Notes: a model not told the origin generated them from the sequence alone. DNA of 64,000 nucleotides from Chrysopilus asiliformis (GCA_964034945.1 OZ035962.1:22167530-22231529); one strand, 5' to 3'; counted from the stretch's first letter, positions 1-12,919 are shown. A program made the numbers and translations.

Positions 1-117
1 CCAAGTTTTGTCATACTTAAGGCCACTAAAAAACGCGTAGTTTGGGAGTAAATCGAGAAAAACGAAATTGCGATTTTTGAAAAACCGCCATTTTGGATAC
101 TTCCGGTTAACGGATTT

Positions 118-560
118 CCACCAAAAGTTGATAGGATCGTCCCATTTCAGGACCCAACATGCCTATAAAATTTCATGGCGCTAGCTCTATTAGTTTTTGA
201 GAAATCTTGTACACAGACTGACAGACAGACTGACAGACTGACAGACAGACTGACAGACTGACAGACTGACAGACTGACAGACTGACAGACTGACAGACTG
301 ACAGACTGACAGACTGACAGACTGACAGACTGACAGACTGACAGACTGACAGACTGACAGACTGACAGACTGACAGACTGACAGACTGACAGACTGACAG
401 ACTGACAGACTGACAGACTGACAGACTGACAGACAGAAAGACATTTTTTAAATATGACTCCAATCGACTCAGGAGTGATCGGGAAATGTTTTTTAGGCAA
501 AATTAAGAGGTCGAAATTTTTCATGAATACAATACTTCATTATACTCCGTAGAAGAAAGT
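118..560 (+). repeat. Dispersed repeat, copy 1, carrying a long tetranucleotide array
   Basis: The left flank has an AAATTTCA...TAGCTC segment directly before the array. The right flank contains CATGAATACAATACTT followed by a GAAAGTAAAA tail. Both flanks recur, reverse-complemented, at 7,370-7,645, and the left flank also recurs at 1,053-1,205, 47,515-47,970 and 52,350-52,795. This makes it one interspersed family with a simple-sequence core. The layout resembles the mini-me elements of Diptera, which carry a (GTCY)n core; that name is from memory, not from a search. True ends are not determined. Confidence 0.65.
213..441. repeat. Microsatellite (CAGACTGA)n
   Basis: About 229 bp of almost pure 8-base repeat CAGACTGA, with a few CAGA insertions. 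Because 8 is not a multiple of 3, every frame stays open and gives a periodic SVSLSVCQ-like translation on the minus strand, which is an artefact. It is the core of the surrounding interspersed repeat. Confidence 0.95.
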
Positions 561-1052
561 AAAAATCAGGACAAAAACAATTTATAAATATTTGCCGCAG
601 GCGAATTTTTCGCGATAACGTGAGACCAATTATTTTAAATTAATGACTCACAGATCAAGCTAAAAAATACATTCCTCGTACTTTTTTACGTTTTATAAAT
701 CGCTACTGAAGTTGTGAAAATAACAATAAAGAAAAGTTCGCCGTAATCCGAAATATTCAAAATGTATACTTTCCAAGTAAAAACTGCCAAGAAATGCGTT
801 GCAGGCAAAGAAAAATATTATTTGTGTTCAACACAAAACTTTCCTCTACAATATTTTAGTTTCGAAACGAAGACATAAAAAATATTTCTTCAAATATCCC
901 GAGAACCGCTAAATATACGGAAAAACCGTCAAAGGAAAAAATACAAGAAGTCTTATTACCTTTTAATTTTGTTATATTTATTTTTTGTTATATTAGTTAT
1001 ATTTATTTCAAAAAATTAAAAAAAAACTATATTTTTTCAAAAAAATTGTATT
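561..1052. other. AT-rich DNA with no gene seen
   Basis: No open frame with codon structure or recognisable domain. A GCCGCAGGCGAA motif at about 594 matches the end motif of another dispersed family in this window (see 57,154). Confidence 0.5.
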
Positions 1053-1205
1053 GTGGGGGGGGGGGTACCCGTTATAGTGAACGTTACTTTTCCAAAAGTT
1101 AATAGAAAACTACGATTTTCATTCACAAAAAATTTCAAGTCGGTAGCTCAACGTGTTTTCGAGTTATTTAAGATTGTTACACCGAACAGACCCACAGACC
1201 TTGTG
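1053..1205 (+). repeat. Dispersed repeat, copy 2 (short), with a G-tract
   Basis: A G-run followed by TACCC is followed by a segment reading GTTACTTTTCCAAAAGTTAA and then AAAATTTCAAGTCGGTAGCTCAA. The same series appears in reverse complement at 7,500-7,640. Only a short CAGACC piece remains where other copies have a long array. Confidence 0.6.
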
Positions 1206-4011
1206 TAATAATGAAATTTTTTATAAAAAAAGAAAATTAAATTTAAATTGAATTAATTTTAAATTAAAATTAATCAATCAAAAAAAATGCTAAAATCTTT
1301 TTCAAATATTTCAAACTAAAAGGAAACCCGAAAAATTTATTAAGATTTAACTGTTTATACTCTGCTATGATTTTAATTTCATTAATGCGTTTTTTATTAA
1401 TTACATTACTTATTGTTAGTGAACAAGATTTTAAAAAAATTCTTCGTATATTTTTAATGATAATTTATAGATTTATAAGTGTTGCGGAGCCTGATTTCAA
1501 TTAATTTAAAAGTTTAAACTACAGAAACCCGCAATATTGAAACATAATTAAATGAAAATGCTGTATCTCTGTGTATGAAAAAAAGACCGGTTCATTTAAT
1601 TAAAATTAACAAAAACCATTAGACGACGCCACTTTAATCAAACAGTAGAGCAGCTCAATAAAAGGAAAAACGATTGAAAATATAGTCCCCAAGTGGAAAA
1701 AACGACAAAATCATAATAGAATGAATTCGCTATAAATATAATACGAATATCATGAGTAGTCGATGTTTTGTAATCAAATAAAAAGACACATTAATTTTTT
1801 ATTTAATAAGCGAACATAAACAGCTGAAATCGCGTTAACAGACAATCGCTTAATGGACGAGATTCATTAACGTCGATTTATCTCAATTTCAATGGAAAAA
1901 CGAATCCAAAAAAATGCGGAAAATAGTGATTCCATGAAATGGGGTCGGGTTCTAATCGAATTAAATGATGCTTCATAATGTTGTTACTCGTCCTGGATGG
2001 TCCCGGACCCACAGGATACACAATGTTCATCCGGATTTCACACTCACCAGTTTTAGTTCTTGATCCCGGAAACCATAAGAGACCCATGCAGAGAGCGGCA
2101 GGATTCAAACACTCGACTGGATATGTAATACAAAAACAACCACATACCATTCATTCATCCACTTAGTACACATTATCCGCTTTGGAGAGGGTGGGTGCGT
2201 TTCGTTAAGGAAAAATCGGGGATGATCTCCCATACAACCGACTGCATGCGTTTTCGACAGTCGAACTAAACGTTTTCATGTAAAACTTGTTTTTCCAGGA
2301 TAAACATCCGATTTCCGAAGAATTCTGGAGAAAGGGATTTAAAATGGGGTGTATTTTACATCTTGGAGTCATGGGAAATGTTGTTGTTTCCAGCCCCTCA
2401 TATGAAGTCAAGTAATTTGATTTTTCCGAACGCTTAATTCCATTGAATCGACACTACTCGTCCTAGGGGAGGATGAATTGACTGCAACTTTTAGAATCAT
2501 TCGAAAGTTTTAAAGAATTCTAAATCAAAACGACTTCTTTCAATTTCTAGGAAAGATGCAAAACGCAAAAGTGAGGTTCCAGAAAACTTTATCTGTCGGA
2601 ATTTTGCATATTTACTGCCTTTATAAATGCAACTCTGTTCGATTTCTTTATTTTTCAATCACCTGAAGTAATTTACAGCCCCAACGTGTGCAATAATGCG
2701 GGATATGAACTGAAATTCATGCTGCATGGTGAATGGGTGTCGTATATCTTAAGATTTTGATGACTTTGCTTGGTATCTTTCTTGTAAAACTTTTTAGATT
2801 CGTCCACACTAGATATAAGTGGATTGCCGCCAATGAGCCTCCTTTATCTAACCTAGTGGAGTCATCCCTTTAACCATATTTTCCACTATTGATCTCCATC
2901 TATTCTTGTTGCTACTAAAATAAAAAGTATCTTTTTAATGGCTTTATTGGCCTCTCCTTTACATCCCGTCATTGTCCAAAATAAAATGGAATGAGGTCCG
3001 ATCTGACCATGGTTGGGCATTCTTCACATTATGATCCAACTATTTATTGATTTATTGTGCCATTATTGGGTTTTATCGTTGTGAACTTGTCAGGAATTGG
3101 CTGGGATATGTTTATCTCATTGGATTCGGTTTGCCTGTTTTCCTTGATTCAATCCCAAACTAATGGAGAACCAAACTTATGTATTTATGATCTTAAACAC
3201 AGACTCTATAATAATGGCTGAAGGATTTCTTATGGTCTTTTTTCCAAAGTTGTGTCGCTTTGTTTCTTTTTCTGTTTATTGAATTTGATAATAATTTTTT
3301 TCTATCCTTCAATTTTTTTTGTGATTCATTTGAAATTATTATGAAAGGCTGATGTGATGGTGAAACATGATTTTAATGTTGTTACTTGAATAGTAATTTG
3401 GTATTTATTGCATTATGTGGTGGTTTCTAAAGTATCTGATTAGTATTCGTTTTAGGCCTACAGAAATTCAATTGGTTTTTTATGCATTTTTAAAATTTAG
3501 AAAACATTTTGATTTAGTTCGTTCCTGTAACAACTGTTTATTTCAAAAAAATCGAATTCTTACACCAAAAAAAAAAATTCATCACCATTATTAAATTAAG
3601 AGGGAATTAATTTTGATGACTTTCTGTTTTGCCTAATTGATTATTAATTTCAATTAAAAAACTTTGTTTTATTAAATAAATTTCTGGTATTTAAACCATT
3701 CCACAAGATATCTAAAAAAAATAACTTTGAAAGTTAGTAATTTTTTGATGGAAACCTTTTTCATCGTTTGGTCTGAAATTTTACGTATTGTTTGTTTCTA
3801 GAGCCTTTGAACTAATCAAATTTGCAAAAAAAATGTCAACAAAAGGCGTTTTTACTTATTTTGTGCATTCGTTTTCAATGCATTCTAAGCTATTGTTTAT
3901 GGTTTGTTAAAATTTATTTAAAATAAACATAAAACATATTTGAAAAACATCGGGTTTTTAAACTTTTTTATTCTTGGTTTTTTGATGGATTTTTTCATTT
4001 TTTAGCAGGAT
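1206..4011. other. Intergenic DNA with no gene seen
   Basis: Short open frames only (for example around 1,878-2,166 and 2,205-2,411), none with a recognisable motif or consistent splice sites. The stretch 1,960-2,165 is richer in G+C than its surroundings and could be an old repeat, but I could not match it to anything else in the window. Confidence 0.4.
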
Positions 4012-4185
4012 TAAGGGCGCAATAAAATCATTCTTGAAACCAGTTTGTTGTTATTCTGAACATAAAAGCGAGGTTTATAGTATAAACTGGAATCACATAA
4101 ATTCTAATAATCAAATAATTAGTGCTAGTTGGCTTTCCACAATCAAACGGAATGCTCAAACTCTGGAATACTTTAGACTCAAAAA
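4012..4185 (+). pseudogene. Orphan WD40 exon resembling peroxin-7
   Basis: After an acceptor-like TTTAGCAG the + strand reads through a peptide containing EHKSEVYSINWN and then SASWLSTIKRNAQTLEYF. This matches the form of a WD40 blade of PEX7, the receptor for PTS2 peroxisomal import (consensus near EHxxEVYSxDW...SxSWDxTIKLW). The canonical WD aspartate is replaced by leucine and one codon of the LW pair after TIK is missing, so the repeat looks decayed. No other WD40 exon is visible within several kilobases. I read it as a stranded exon fragment; a diverged working exon of an unseen gene is the alternative. The family call rests on one motif. Confidence 0.45.
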
Positions 4186-4342
4186 AAAACCTTTTTCCGT
4201 TGTAATTTTAATCTATGAATAATTTCCGGGTAAAAACGACGGTCAAAATTTGAAAATGGGAATTTTTCAGCCCTGAGCGACATCTGTTACATTTTTTTAT
4301 TAACAGCAAAGACACAAAAAATCAAAAATACGCCGCGAAAAA

Positions 4343-4465
4343 CGTGGCGCCGCGGTGCGGCCAAAAAGGGAACTTTTCCGTAGACACACCCTTACGCAAG
4401 GACTCAAACCAAAACCAAATTCTCAAACCTGTGGCGCCGTGGCTAAAAAGGAAACTTTTTGTGTA
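4343..4465 (+). repeat. Direct repeat with GTGGCGCCG cores
   Basis: Two blocks about 86 bp apart share GTGGCGCCG(C/T)GG, a gap, and then AAAAAGG(G)AAACTTTT. The second block is a slightly changed copy of the first. They are G+C-rich in an AT-rich setting. Function unknown. Confidence 0.55.
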
Positions 4466-7369
4466 GCGGCAAATTCAAATTGATTCGGATTCATCTGGTT
4501 GTTTCTTTGTATAAAAAAAAACTTCTTTTGAGACGGTTCTAGGCGCAATTTAAATTAGCAATATAAATTTTGATAACAACACAAGCAAAATTCATTTGAT
4601 TTCGGTAAAAATTGATTTAAAATTGTACTTAATTTAAAAAAAAAAACTAGAATGAGTCACTGAGAATTGAAAATATTGGTCAATAAAACAATAAACCCTT
4701 TATTCCACATTAATAACTCATTCACCCACATTATAAATAAAAATAGTATCTCTTATCATTTCGAATGTGTTGATTTTTTTTTCTCTCCGCCCATCGAATG
4801 TTTCCGATTTACATATTTTAATTGGTTCTTATCAATTTTCATAATTAAGAATAATATAAATAAATATATTCAATTATACAAAGAATAGGCAATAGTTTAA
4901 GAAAATTAAATCGTTAACAGGCTGACCCAATTCCAATATAGTTGCTTTATGGATTTTATCGCTAATTGGAAACTCAACTTTGAAATTTATAAGGAAATTA
5001 AAGTAAATCAGGGTAAAAAAAAACTTTTCTGTTATCAACAGAGAAGAACAAGGGTTTTCAATAATCTTTTCTCCGCATTTTTTTTTTTTGTAAGTATTAA
5101 TAGAAGGTAAAACCCCGTATTTTTGAAAATGCAGTTTTATTCATTTTTCTTTCAGTTATGTGTACGCACAACAAAATATGCATAACAATTTTTATTACAT
5201 AATAAAATTGACTATAGCTGATCTATTTTGAAATGATGAACTTGGTAAACAAAGCAATTTAGATTGAAATAAAATGCGATAAATTTCACTGCCAATAATA
5301 CGAAACTGCATTCACCCAATGATTTTGTTTATTCATCATTCAATCTGCTTTTTTAAATATTCAAAATAAAGATAAGTGAACAATAAATAATCCGCATTTA
5401 AGTGATTTTCATTTCTATTTAAGCACTTTCTTATCAAAAATTCTCCTGATAGTAACTTTTTTTCCGAAAAATGTCACATACGAGCAAATATTGCGCGTAT
5501 TTTTCCACTAAATTACGGGTCACTGAAATCTCGCAACGGTTTAACACCGGGATTGACAGAGTATTTTGACTTTTCAGAAAATTGCGACATCCAACATGAG
5601 GCATTTTCAACAAGTACCGAACCGATAATTTCCGCTTTTTTATTTGGTGAGGCGCCAAATTTAAAGGAAAACAAACTCGAAAATTTAATTAGAAAAAAAA
5701 GTTTTGGATTACGGATGTGAAGCGGAGGAGATTCGTTTTATTATAATATTTTTGTTTAATTTGATCTTCATTATCATTTCTTATCAACAACTGGATGACT
5801 CTAGTTCCATTTTATACCAAATAATTATGTGTATATAGAAATTACGCGAATAATGATCTTGGACGAGAGTTGCGCAGCAGATTCCTTGTAAGTCTATGTT
5901 GATCTGTCACCGGAGATTTTGTTTACAAATATTCTTGGGTAACGTTGAATCTTGAGAAACCTTTTTATTGCCACCGAAGAAAATCTAGAAATTTTTTTAA
6001 AAAAATAAGGGATTTTATGTGACCAAAAGAATAATTTCAAAAGTGGATGCTAAAAAAATTGAACCGTTGCACATTCTTTAAAAAATAAGGAAGTAATCTC
6101 AAGTAATAAGGAAGATAATTCAATACCGCAGCGTTCATATTTAGCCTCCATAGTTCTTAGTAGTTTTTAGTAATATTTCGAAACACACAGATGTAATTTC
6201 GTATTGTCAGCTATAAATAAGGCTTTAACGTTTAGAAAACTGACATATCTTATCAATTTACAATATGAAACACTTTACAAAAAAATTCAAAAAATCACAA
6301 AATTGAAATCGTTGACAAAATGATCGTAAAAAGATCATTCAACTGTTTGTTTTTATATTAGTGTATTAAAGTAGTAATTTTCCAGTGATCGTCATTCGTT
6401 GATCGTCATTAAGAGATAAGTAAATCACGATCCGGTTAACATACCACATATTATGATACTAAAGTGAATAACTTTGAAGCGTGTTATGAATTCTAGTACC
6501 TGCCTATCTCATTTTGAATATTTAAATAATGGAGATCAGTGAAAAATGCTTCCCGACATTACGACGCACTTAAATGTGAAAAAACGATGAAAAATTATTA
6601 TAAAAGATTTCGAAAAATTTATCCACGATTAATCAACTTTTTCGCTTAGACGCTACGCCAATAGAAGACGTAAAGATGGTTGTATCTGCGCGTAGAAAGA
6701 TACATTCTCAGACACATTATTCAGGTACGCAATAAAAATTAATTAGAAATTAAGAAAAAAAAAAACTCCAAAGCAAAATCGATTTGATTTGAACACCGCG
6801 CCGCCGCGCCTTGATAGAAATGGAGGGCATTAGAACTTCTAGTGCGAATATCTGTTATGTCTAGGTTCGTATAGTTAGTATAGAAATATCTATTTATCTG
6901 TTGAGATATCCATCTATTCATCCACCTGATTCATCTACTTTGTAAAGCGTCCAGCAGCGAGATGAACTATTTTATCGATGCGAGTTCGAGTTCATATTTA
7001 ATTTTCATCGTTGGCTTGTTAATGAGGAACATAATTTATTCGAAGCAATTACGTATGCGATATCTACCAAGAAGATATTCTAGAAAAACCTGATGTTGTG
7101 ATGTGATTCCTAGACGGATGGTTTTACTGATGATGATGATGATCAGCGATGGTGTCACTTATTTGTTCCCATTTCCCATTAGATCAGTGATTATCGGTTC
7201 AATCGATGTTGAATTAACTGCGGCTGACTTTGACTTAGGCTGGAGATGTTTGAGCTATTTTTAATTGATTTGCTTTAATTTATTAATTTCAATTTCATTA
7301 TAAATACAAAAGGATCGCCTTAAGTCCCAAGATCCCAAAAGCCATATTATCCACTAACTCGAACTTTCA
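4466..7369. other. AT-rich intergenic DNA with no gene seen
   Basis: Many homopolymer A/T runs and only short, low-complexity open frames. No splice-consistent coding sequence, RNA gene or transposon coding sequence was recognised. Confidence 0.4.
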
Positions 7370-7645
7370 GTTTTACTTTCCTTTGCTATAGAGGGAAAGT
7401 ATTGTATTCATGACGGAGACTGACTCGAGAACGGGGGCACATAGAATCTTTCTGATGAGTACGAAATCTGATTCAGACAAAATTTTGAGGAAGTCCGTAC
7501 ATCTCTCTGCCGGTCTGTCTGTTGTACGTATCTTAAATAACTCGAGAACGCGTTCAGCTAGCGAGTTGAATTTTTTTGTTTTACGAAAATCGTAGTTTTC
7601 TATCAACTTTTGGAAAAGTAACGTTAGGTGTAACTAGGGTAACCT
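7370..7645 (-). repeat. Dispersed repeat, copy 3 (minus orientation)
   Basis: Read on the minus strand this has the same order as copies 1 and 2: TTTTCCAAAAGTTGATAG, then AAATTCAACTCGCTAGCT, then CTCGAGTTATTTAAG, a short degenerate CAGAC array, and finally CATGAATACAATACTTTC with a GAAAGTAAAA tail. A G-run lies just beyond it at 7,691-7,708. Confidence 0.65.
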
Positions 7646-7690
7646 TTTTTGTCAACCCAGGACAAAATGAGAGCGGAGTGAGGAAGGGTG

Positions 7691-7708
7691 TGGGGGGGGG
7701 GGGGGGGG
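7691..7708 (+). repeat. G-tract
   Basis: A run of about 17 G residues beside the dispersed repeat. Length in the raw sequence may be unreliable. Confidence 0.7.
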
Positions 7709-7804
7709 TTGGGTGGTTATGACTGAAGTGGAACATCAACGAAAGAACAAAATTTTATGGAAAGAAATTTTTTTTTTGACGAACACCAAGGATAAATTAA
7801 TAAT

Positions 7805-7995
7805 AAATGTGCGCCGCAGACGAACTTTTTTAAACAAAGTGCGGCGCAAAGATTTAAATCATGAACTACACAGCTCGCGCTCTTTGCATTCCATGAATGG
7901 TGATGGAAATTGTAAAACCAGCAAAGCAGATAAAAGCGCCGCAGGCGAAATTTTTTGAAATACATACGCTATTTGTAGAAAATCGGTATTATAAC
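7805..7995 (+). repeat. GCGCCGCAGGCGAA-bounded repeat, copy 1
   Basis: Begins with TGCGCCGCAGACGAAC and ends with GCGCCGCAGGCGAAATTTTT, so the same motif sits in direct orientation at both ends. The interior shares TCGCGCTCTTT..CCAT and GGTGATGGAAATTGTAAAAC with the copy at 57,154-57,372. Open frames across it on both strands are not credible genes. Confidence 0.6.
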
Positions 7996-9363
7996 ACTAT
8001 TATAACACTTAATTGAAAAATCCGATATATTTAGCGCATCATTCTGAATGTTCATTCCTATAATCAAAAAAACATTTTATCAGTAGTATTTTTATTAGAA
8101 AAAAGGCCTTTACAAACATTTAAGCGATTAGAAACAAACATTTTAGCAACAATTTTTAAATAATGTTATTTGAGAAGTTATTAGCAATTTCGGTATAAAG
8201 GCTAAAATTTGCGTTACGTATCTTATGAATAGACCCCTTAAGAATATTACAATATTACAAGAGATTACAAAGTATCAAATACTTTCAAAAATTTATTTAT
8301 GTTTGGCAAAATTCGCAAAAATTAATTTCAATTTCAGTCAACTTCAGCCAAACAAACTTGAAGATTAAATTCGGGTGCAAAATAACCGCAAAAAGTCACC
8401 AAAGAGATAAAAAATCATTACTATATTTAAATATAGCAACAAATGATGAATTTTATTCCCTTATCTCACTTATTTACCATTCCTACGGCCATGGATAGTG
8501 AGACGCCTTCAAATCATTTCAAGTTCATCATTTTTAATGTCGACATTTAACCGTCTGGTGGCAACTGATGAACGATGTTTACCTATGATATTTTGTTCTT
8601 CAATTTCAACCCAGCAAAACAATTGAGGTGCACAAACGTAATTATCTACGTAAAAAAAATCAATAAGTTCTTACTTTCAAGTGTTTCGTCAGTGATTAGA
8701 TTACGCCTCACTTGCCGATCGACAGTTTAGCCGCGGTCAATCAATGAGTAGATTCAGATTCACATGGATTTAAAGTTAATTGGGATAGTTACCGATTTCT
8801 TTTTTTGATTTTTACTTACAATAGGTGGAGCTTTTTTGATCAGCATTTCGATTTCCTTGTATTTTCTTACGTTCCATTCAAGACGTTGAGCTCTGTACGC
8901 ATGACTTTTATTGTAAAAAGTATTTTTGATTGGTTTTTATGCATGCAGAGCAAAGTTCAAGGCCGACATTCCGTAACCGATTTCCACAAATTAGTTTCAT
9001 ATTTACGTAATAACCAAATTTACCAAATTACCCTAGAGTTTCTTAATTTATCATTGGCATTTATGGATATAAGTTTGTAGGTATAGGTACTTACATATTT
9101 TGCTTATATTGTGGCACTAATGTTATTATGAAATTTTTTTAACATCATTACACATTTTTACTGATGTACTCTCTTTAAAAAAAATACGAACAAAGTTAGT
9201 AAATTAAAATTGGCCAGGGGAAATTTCTTAAAGGTATTATCCCATATAAGTTCTAATGATCTGAAAATTGTGAAAATGAAGAAAAAAGAACGATATATAA
9301 GTCAGACAGAAAAAGTGTAATTGACATGAAAACTGGGCGAAAAGCCGGGGAGAGAAAAATCAA
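7996..9363. other. AT-rich intergenic DNA with no gene seen
   Basis: No recognisable coding or RNA gene. The open frame at about 8,805-9,080 has no motif and no family resemblance. Confidence 0.4.
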
Positions 9364-9742
9364 TTAAGGTGCCGCTCCACATGAGAGTAAATCCGCCAGT
9401 AACTCTCAAAAACTCTCGAGATTAAATTTCCATTTGAGAGTAAATTTCCGTGATTTTTCAATATCTTGACCAATATCTTGATTTTTTTGGCATCTTTTTT
9501 TGGCGAGTTCTTGAGAGCGACTCGCAAAATTCAAACGCCGTTCGTATCTGGCAAATTACTCTGCAAGAGTTCAGTGGAGGCGTGTCCACTAGAGAGTAGA
9601 ATCACTTTTGACAGCTCGCAGAAACTAGCTCGCGAGTTTTTGCGAGTTTCTGTGAGCGACTCTCAGAGACGTGTCGATTTGCGAGTAGCTGCTATCGAGA
9701 GGTTCTCGCCGGCATTTACTCTCATGTGGAGCGGCACCTTTA
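9364..9742. mobile_element. MITE with 26-bp inverted ends and TTA target duplication (PIF/Harbinger-like)
   Basis: The ends are perfect 26-bp inverted repeats starting AGGTGCCGCTCCACATGAGA (element 9,367-9,739) flanked on both sides by TTA. A 3-bp TTA/TAA duplication is typical of PIF/Harbinger elements. The interior carries repeated GAGTTTC/GCGACTC motifs and no transposase, so it is non-autonomous. An open frame through it (about 9,466-9,819) is incidental. Confidence 0.85.
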
Positions 9743-9878
9743 GGGGTATTAACTTAATCTATGAAAATCTCCGTAAGCGTCGCAAACTGGGCCAAAAATT
9801 AAGTTTGCGACGTTTGTGATAGTTTGGCGAGGTGAAATGAATACCCCTTTTGTATTTCCTTTTATTATAATAGGGCTT

Positions 9879-10167
9879 GTCCTCCAACTAAAAATATGTA
9901 TGGCAACACCTATCTCATGAAGGACAGTCTAGCTGTCAAAAATATTTGCCACCATATTTAATGCGAAAAAACGAGCTAAAGACATTAAATTACGCAAAAA
10001 TTTTATACTTTTAGAATGTATTACAGGTGCTTGACTGAATTGCAGGTAATTTAATGTTTTAGCCCGTTTTTCGCATTAAATATGGAGGCAAACATTTTTG
10101 ACAGCCGGATTGTCCTGAGACACGTGTTGCCATACATGTGTTTAGTTTGAGGAAAAGTTCTATTGAA
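9879..10167. mobile_element. Foldback element (about 290 bp)
   Basis: The two halves are inverted copies at roughly 75-80 percent identity. The left arm reads CAACTAAA..ATGTATGGCAACAC, then CTGTCAAAAATATTTGCC, then ATATTTAATGCGAAAAA; the right arm gives the same series in reverse complement. No coding sequence. Exact ends and target duplication are unclear because the arms have diverged. Confidence 0.65.
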
Positions 10168-11054
10168 TCGAAAAGTTATACCAAAATTTTGTCCGAGCAC
10201 TGCATGACGCTAAATTAAACAAAAAACAAAACTTTAGCGTTAATTATCCCAAATTTTTTTTCTTATATTGCTTACAGAAAATTAGACATGTTGATAAAGA
10301 TATTTAATTTTTGCACGCGTTCGTTTGCACAAAAATGAAAATCAAACTTTTGTATTAAAACCTGATAAATTTCTAGTCACAGCATTCGCTAGATTTTATT
10401 CACTTGGTCCATATATTTAGTTTTCTTTTACAAATAAAATTTTCCCATTTGTCATTTTAAGCTGAGTTTTAAGATCATTTGATCTTAAGTGGGATATAAT
10501 CATAAAGAAGACAACACTTATTAAATTCATCGATTAACAGATTATCTCCAAAAATATAAGTAAAAAAGAGGCTTAAGACCAAAAATAAATAGACAATGTA
10601 ATCACAAATAATTGAAAAATGCCGATAACTGCAAAATGATTAAAAAAATTTTTGAATTCAAACAAAACGTGTCAAATTACTCTCAATTATCCATTAAAAT
10701 CGCAAAGGTGCACCACCCTTCCGCTAAAATAAATAACTCATACATTTCTTTTTTTTTTGTTTATTTATTTTGTTGCCTTCTTATGAGGTTTTAAAAAGAT
10801 TTTTCTGCGAAGTCAACATTATTGAGTTTCGCGTTGCCATCATCGAACTGAGAATTTGCGGTCAAATTGCAAATACAAGGAAGTAAAACCCTTCAATTGA
10901 AAAGCAACAGCGATATATGAGTATCATCTGAGTATCTCTAAGTTAAATAATAAAACAAAATGAAGATAGAAATAAATACAACAAAATAAAATATGCAATT
11001 CGTGCAATACACGATCTAGTCGTGATATATTACTTCCTAGTGCTCATACTCGTG
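10168..11054. other. AT-rich intergenic DNA with no gene seen
   Basis: No supported feature. The open frame at 10,612-10,794 is AT-rich and motif-free. Confidence 0.4.
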
Positions 11055-11445
11055 GGTACACGCAAAGAAAAAACAGTTGATTTTAACCACTTTTCAAGTA
11101 TTTAGTAATGGGAAATCGTGACTATCACTTCTGTGGTTAATTTTGAATATAAAAAATAGTTTATCGCAATATAAAATTGAAAATAATTACAATAAGTCAG
11201 TAAAATTGTAATAAATTCTCGCCTGATTTCACTACAAAATAGTAAAAAAAATTGTTTTTGATGACAAAATAATTAAAATAATGACTATATTTTAATTATT
11301 ATTTAATTTCAAAATATTTATATTTATTATGGGGATATTTAAACATTTCTCATTTTTACAACTTTAACTATATTTTTGGATGTTCGACAACATTCATAGG
11401 ATTATCAACAATAGTTAAATCAACTATTTTTTCTCAGCGTGTACC
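11055..11445. mobile_element. MITE with GTACACGC inverted ends
   Basis: The left end GTACACGCAAAGAAAAAACA and the right end, reverse-complemented GTACACGCTGAGAAAAAATA, match at about 27 of 31 positions and continue into GTTGATTT. The 390-bp interior is extremely AT-rich and noncoding. Confidence 0.65.
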
Positions 11446-12919
11446 AACAAAGATCGTATTTAAGTTCAGTATCTTACAACATTGTTGACTCTTATGCATT
11501 TATCCTCACGCTCCCTAATCGCTGTCATCTTCATCACCGTCGGCTATCGAAGTACTTGTTCAAGATTTGAACTTATATAGAAAGTAATTCCACTCGATTA
11601 AAATAAATTAAAACTATAAACCACGATTAAAGTATCGATTGGACGGATTTTTGGAAAAAAAAATCTCGAGAAAACCACATTTTTCTAGCGTATTAAAAAT
11701 ATTTTCTACTTTGAAATAACCACATGTTTTTGAAAGGATTTTTATATATCGTAAGTAAAAATTTCGATATTTTCAAACATCCATTTCAAAAAAAAAATGT
11801 TTTCCAAATATCTACACTAATTTGAAGAAGACAAAATGGAAAAGTAAAAAAATACGTTAGTGTATTTTGAATTCTAACCAAAAACCGCGAAAAAGTTCGT
11901 GCACACATTTCAGGAAAACTTTATTCAGTTGTTTTCAGATAAGTTACAATATCAGATAAGTTACAACTAAGCATGAATACCCCTAATTAGAATCCAAGCA
12001 AAAGCTACAAAATTAAATTGTCGAAACAGGCTCCTGATGGAGTTTCAGGGCAGACATGCCTGACCTGTTGGGGGAAATTTGGATGTGAAAACATCCACAA
12101 AAATAATATACATAATATTTTTTTTATATTATTTTTTGTTTTTGCAGACCTATAAGCCGAGAAATTCCAATAGGATTCAATGCTAGAAGGTCGAGTAAAA
12201 ACCATGAATCAGAAATGGTTCAATGGTTAAAACACTAAATAGTTTAAAAATGCTGCCCAAAACTTCCTGCCATTAGCTATTAGAAATTTTATTAGAATTT
12301 CACTGTTGGTATTCTTTTTTTCAGAAAAAGGTGGTTTTAACCCCAAACAAAAATTAGCTTTTTGAAAGAAAGGAATTTTGAAAGAAAAAATGTTTTAAAA
12401 CTTAAAACAAATCAACTTTTCAAAGAATAATTTCGAAACTGCAAAGAAAAATCTCACAATAAACACAATAATGTAATGTAAATCAAAATCACACATGAAT
12501 CATCTAATTTTGATGATATATTGTATACCATTTAACCCCATCTAATGGACACTTAAACGGAGCGCGTGCCGATTCTCTCTGATGCTGTTTAAATGGATGA
12601 CATTGCAATCAGCAAAAACTTAATCAGAAGCATACGAGGATCGACTAGAAAACATTCAAAGAACATCATATACGAGTGCCTATAAATATACGAACATGGA
12701 CTTAAGAAGCCACAAAGATAGCGGACGAGGGGGATGCTGCGAGAAGCCGAAGGAGACGGGGGAATGATAGACGGAGAAGATGTAAGGCAGCTTGGTGATC
12801 TTGATACCGATGAACCTCTGATGGGGCTGTCGCGATTATGAATTATCTGTCGCACTGATTGCGATGCACGACTATAAAATAATAAGTGAGTATTTACTGA
12901 CATAAACTCTCGTGCCTGG
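11446..12919. other. Intergenic DNA; upstream part of a possible promoter region
   Basis: No coding gene seen. From about 12,550 the G+C content rises. TATA-like strings occur at about 12,679 (CTATAAATATA) and 12,873 (CTATAAAATA). A minus-strand open frame at 12,589-12,903 rich in Ser and Pro has no family resemblance. Confidence 0.35.

Noticed and set aside
147..524. Minus-strand Ser/Val/Cys/Gln repeat proteins
   Set aside because: They are frame-by-frame readings of an 8-base microsatellite that keeps all frames open.
1878..2166. Overlapping open frames with a B-box-like TTTGAATCC on the minus strand (possible tRNA-derived SINE)
   Set aside because: No matching A box, no tRNA fold and no second copy in the window.
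9466..9819. 117-aa + strand open frame
   Set aside because: It lies across a MITE and its inverted end; no domain.
12589..12903. Ser/Pro-rich minus-strand frame
   Set aside because: No family resemblance or splice support; composition follows a G+C-rich patch.
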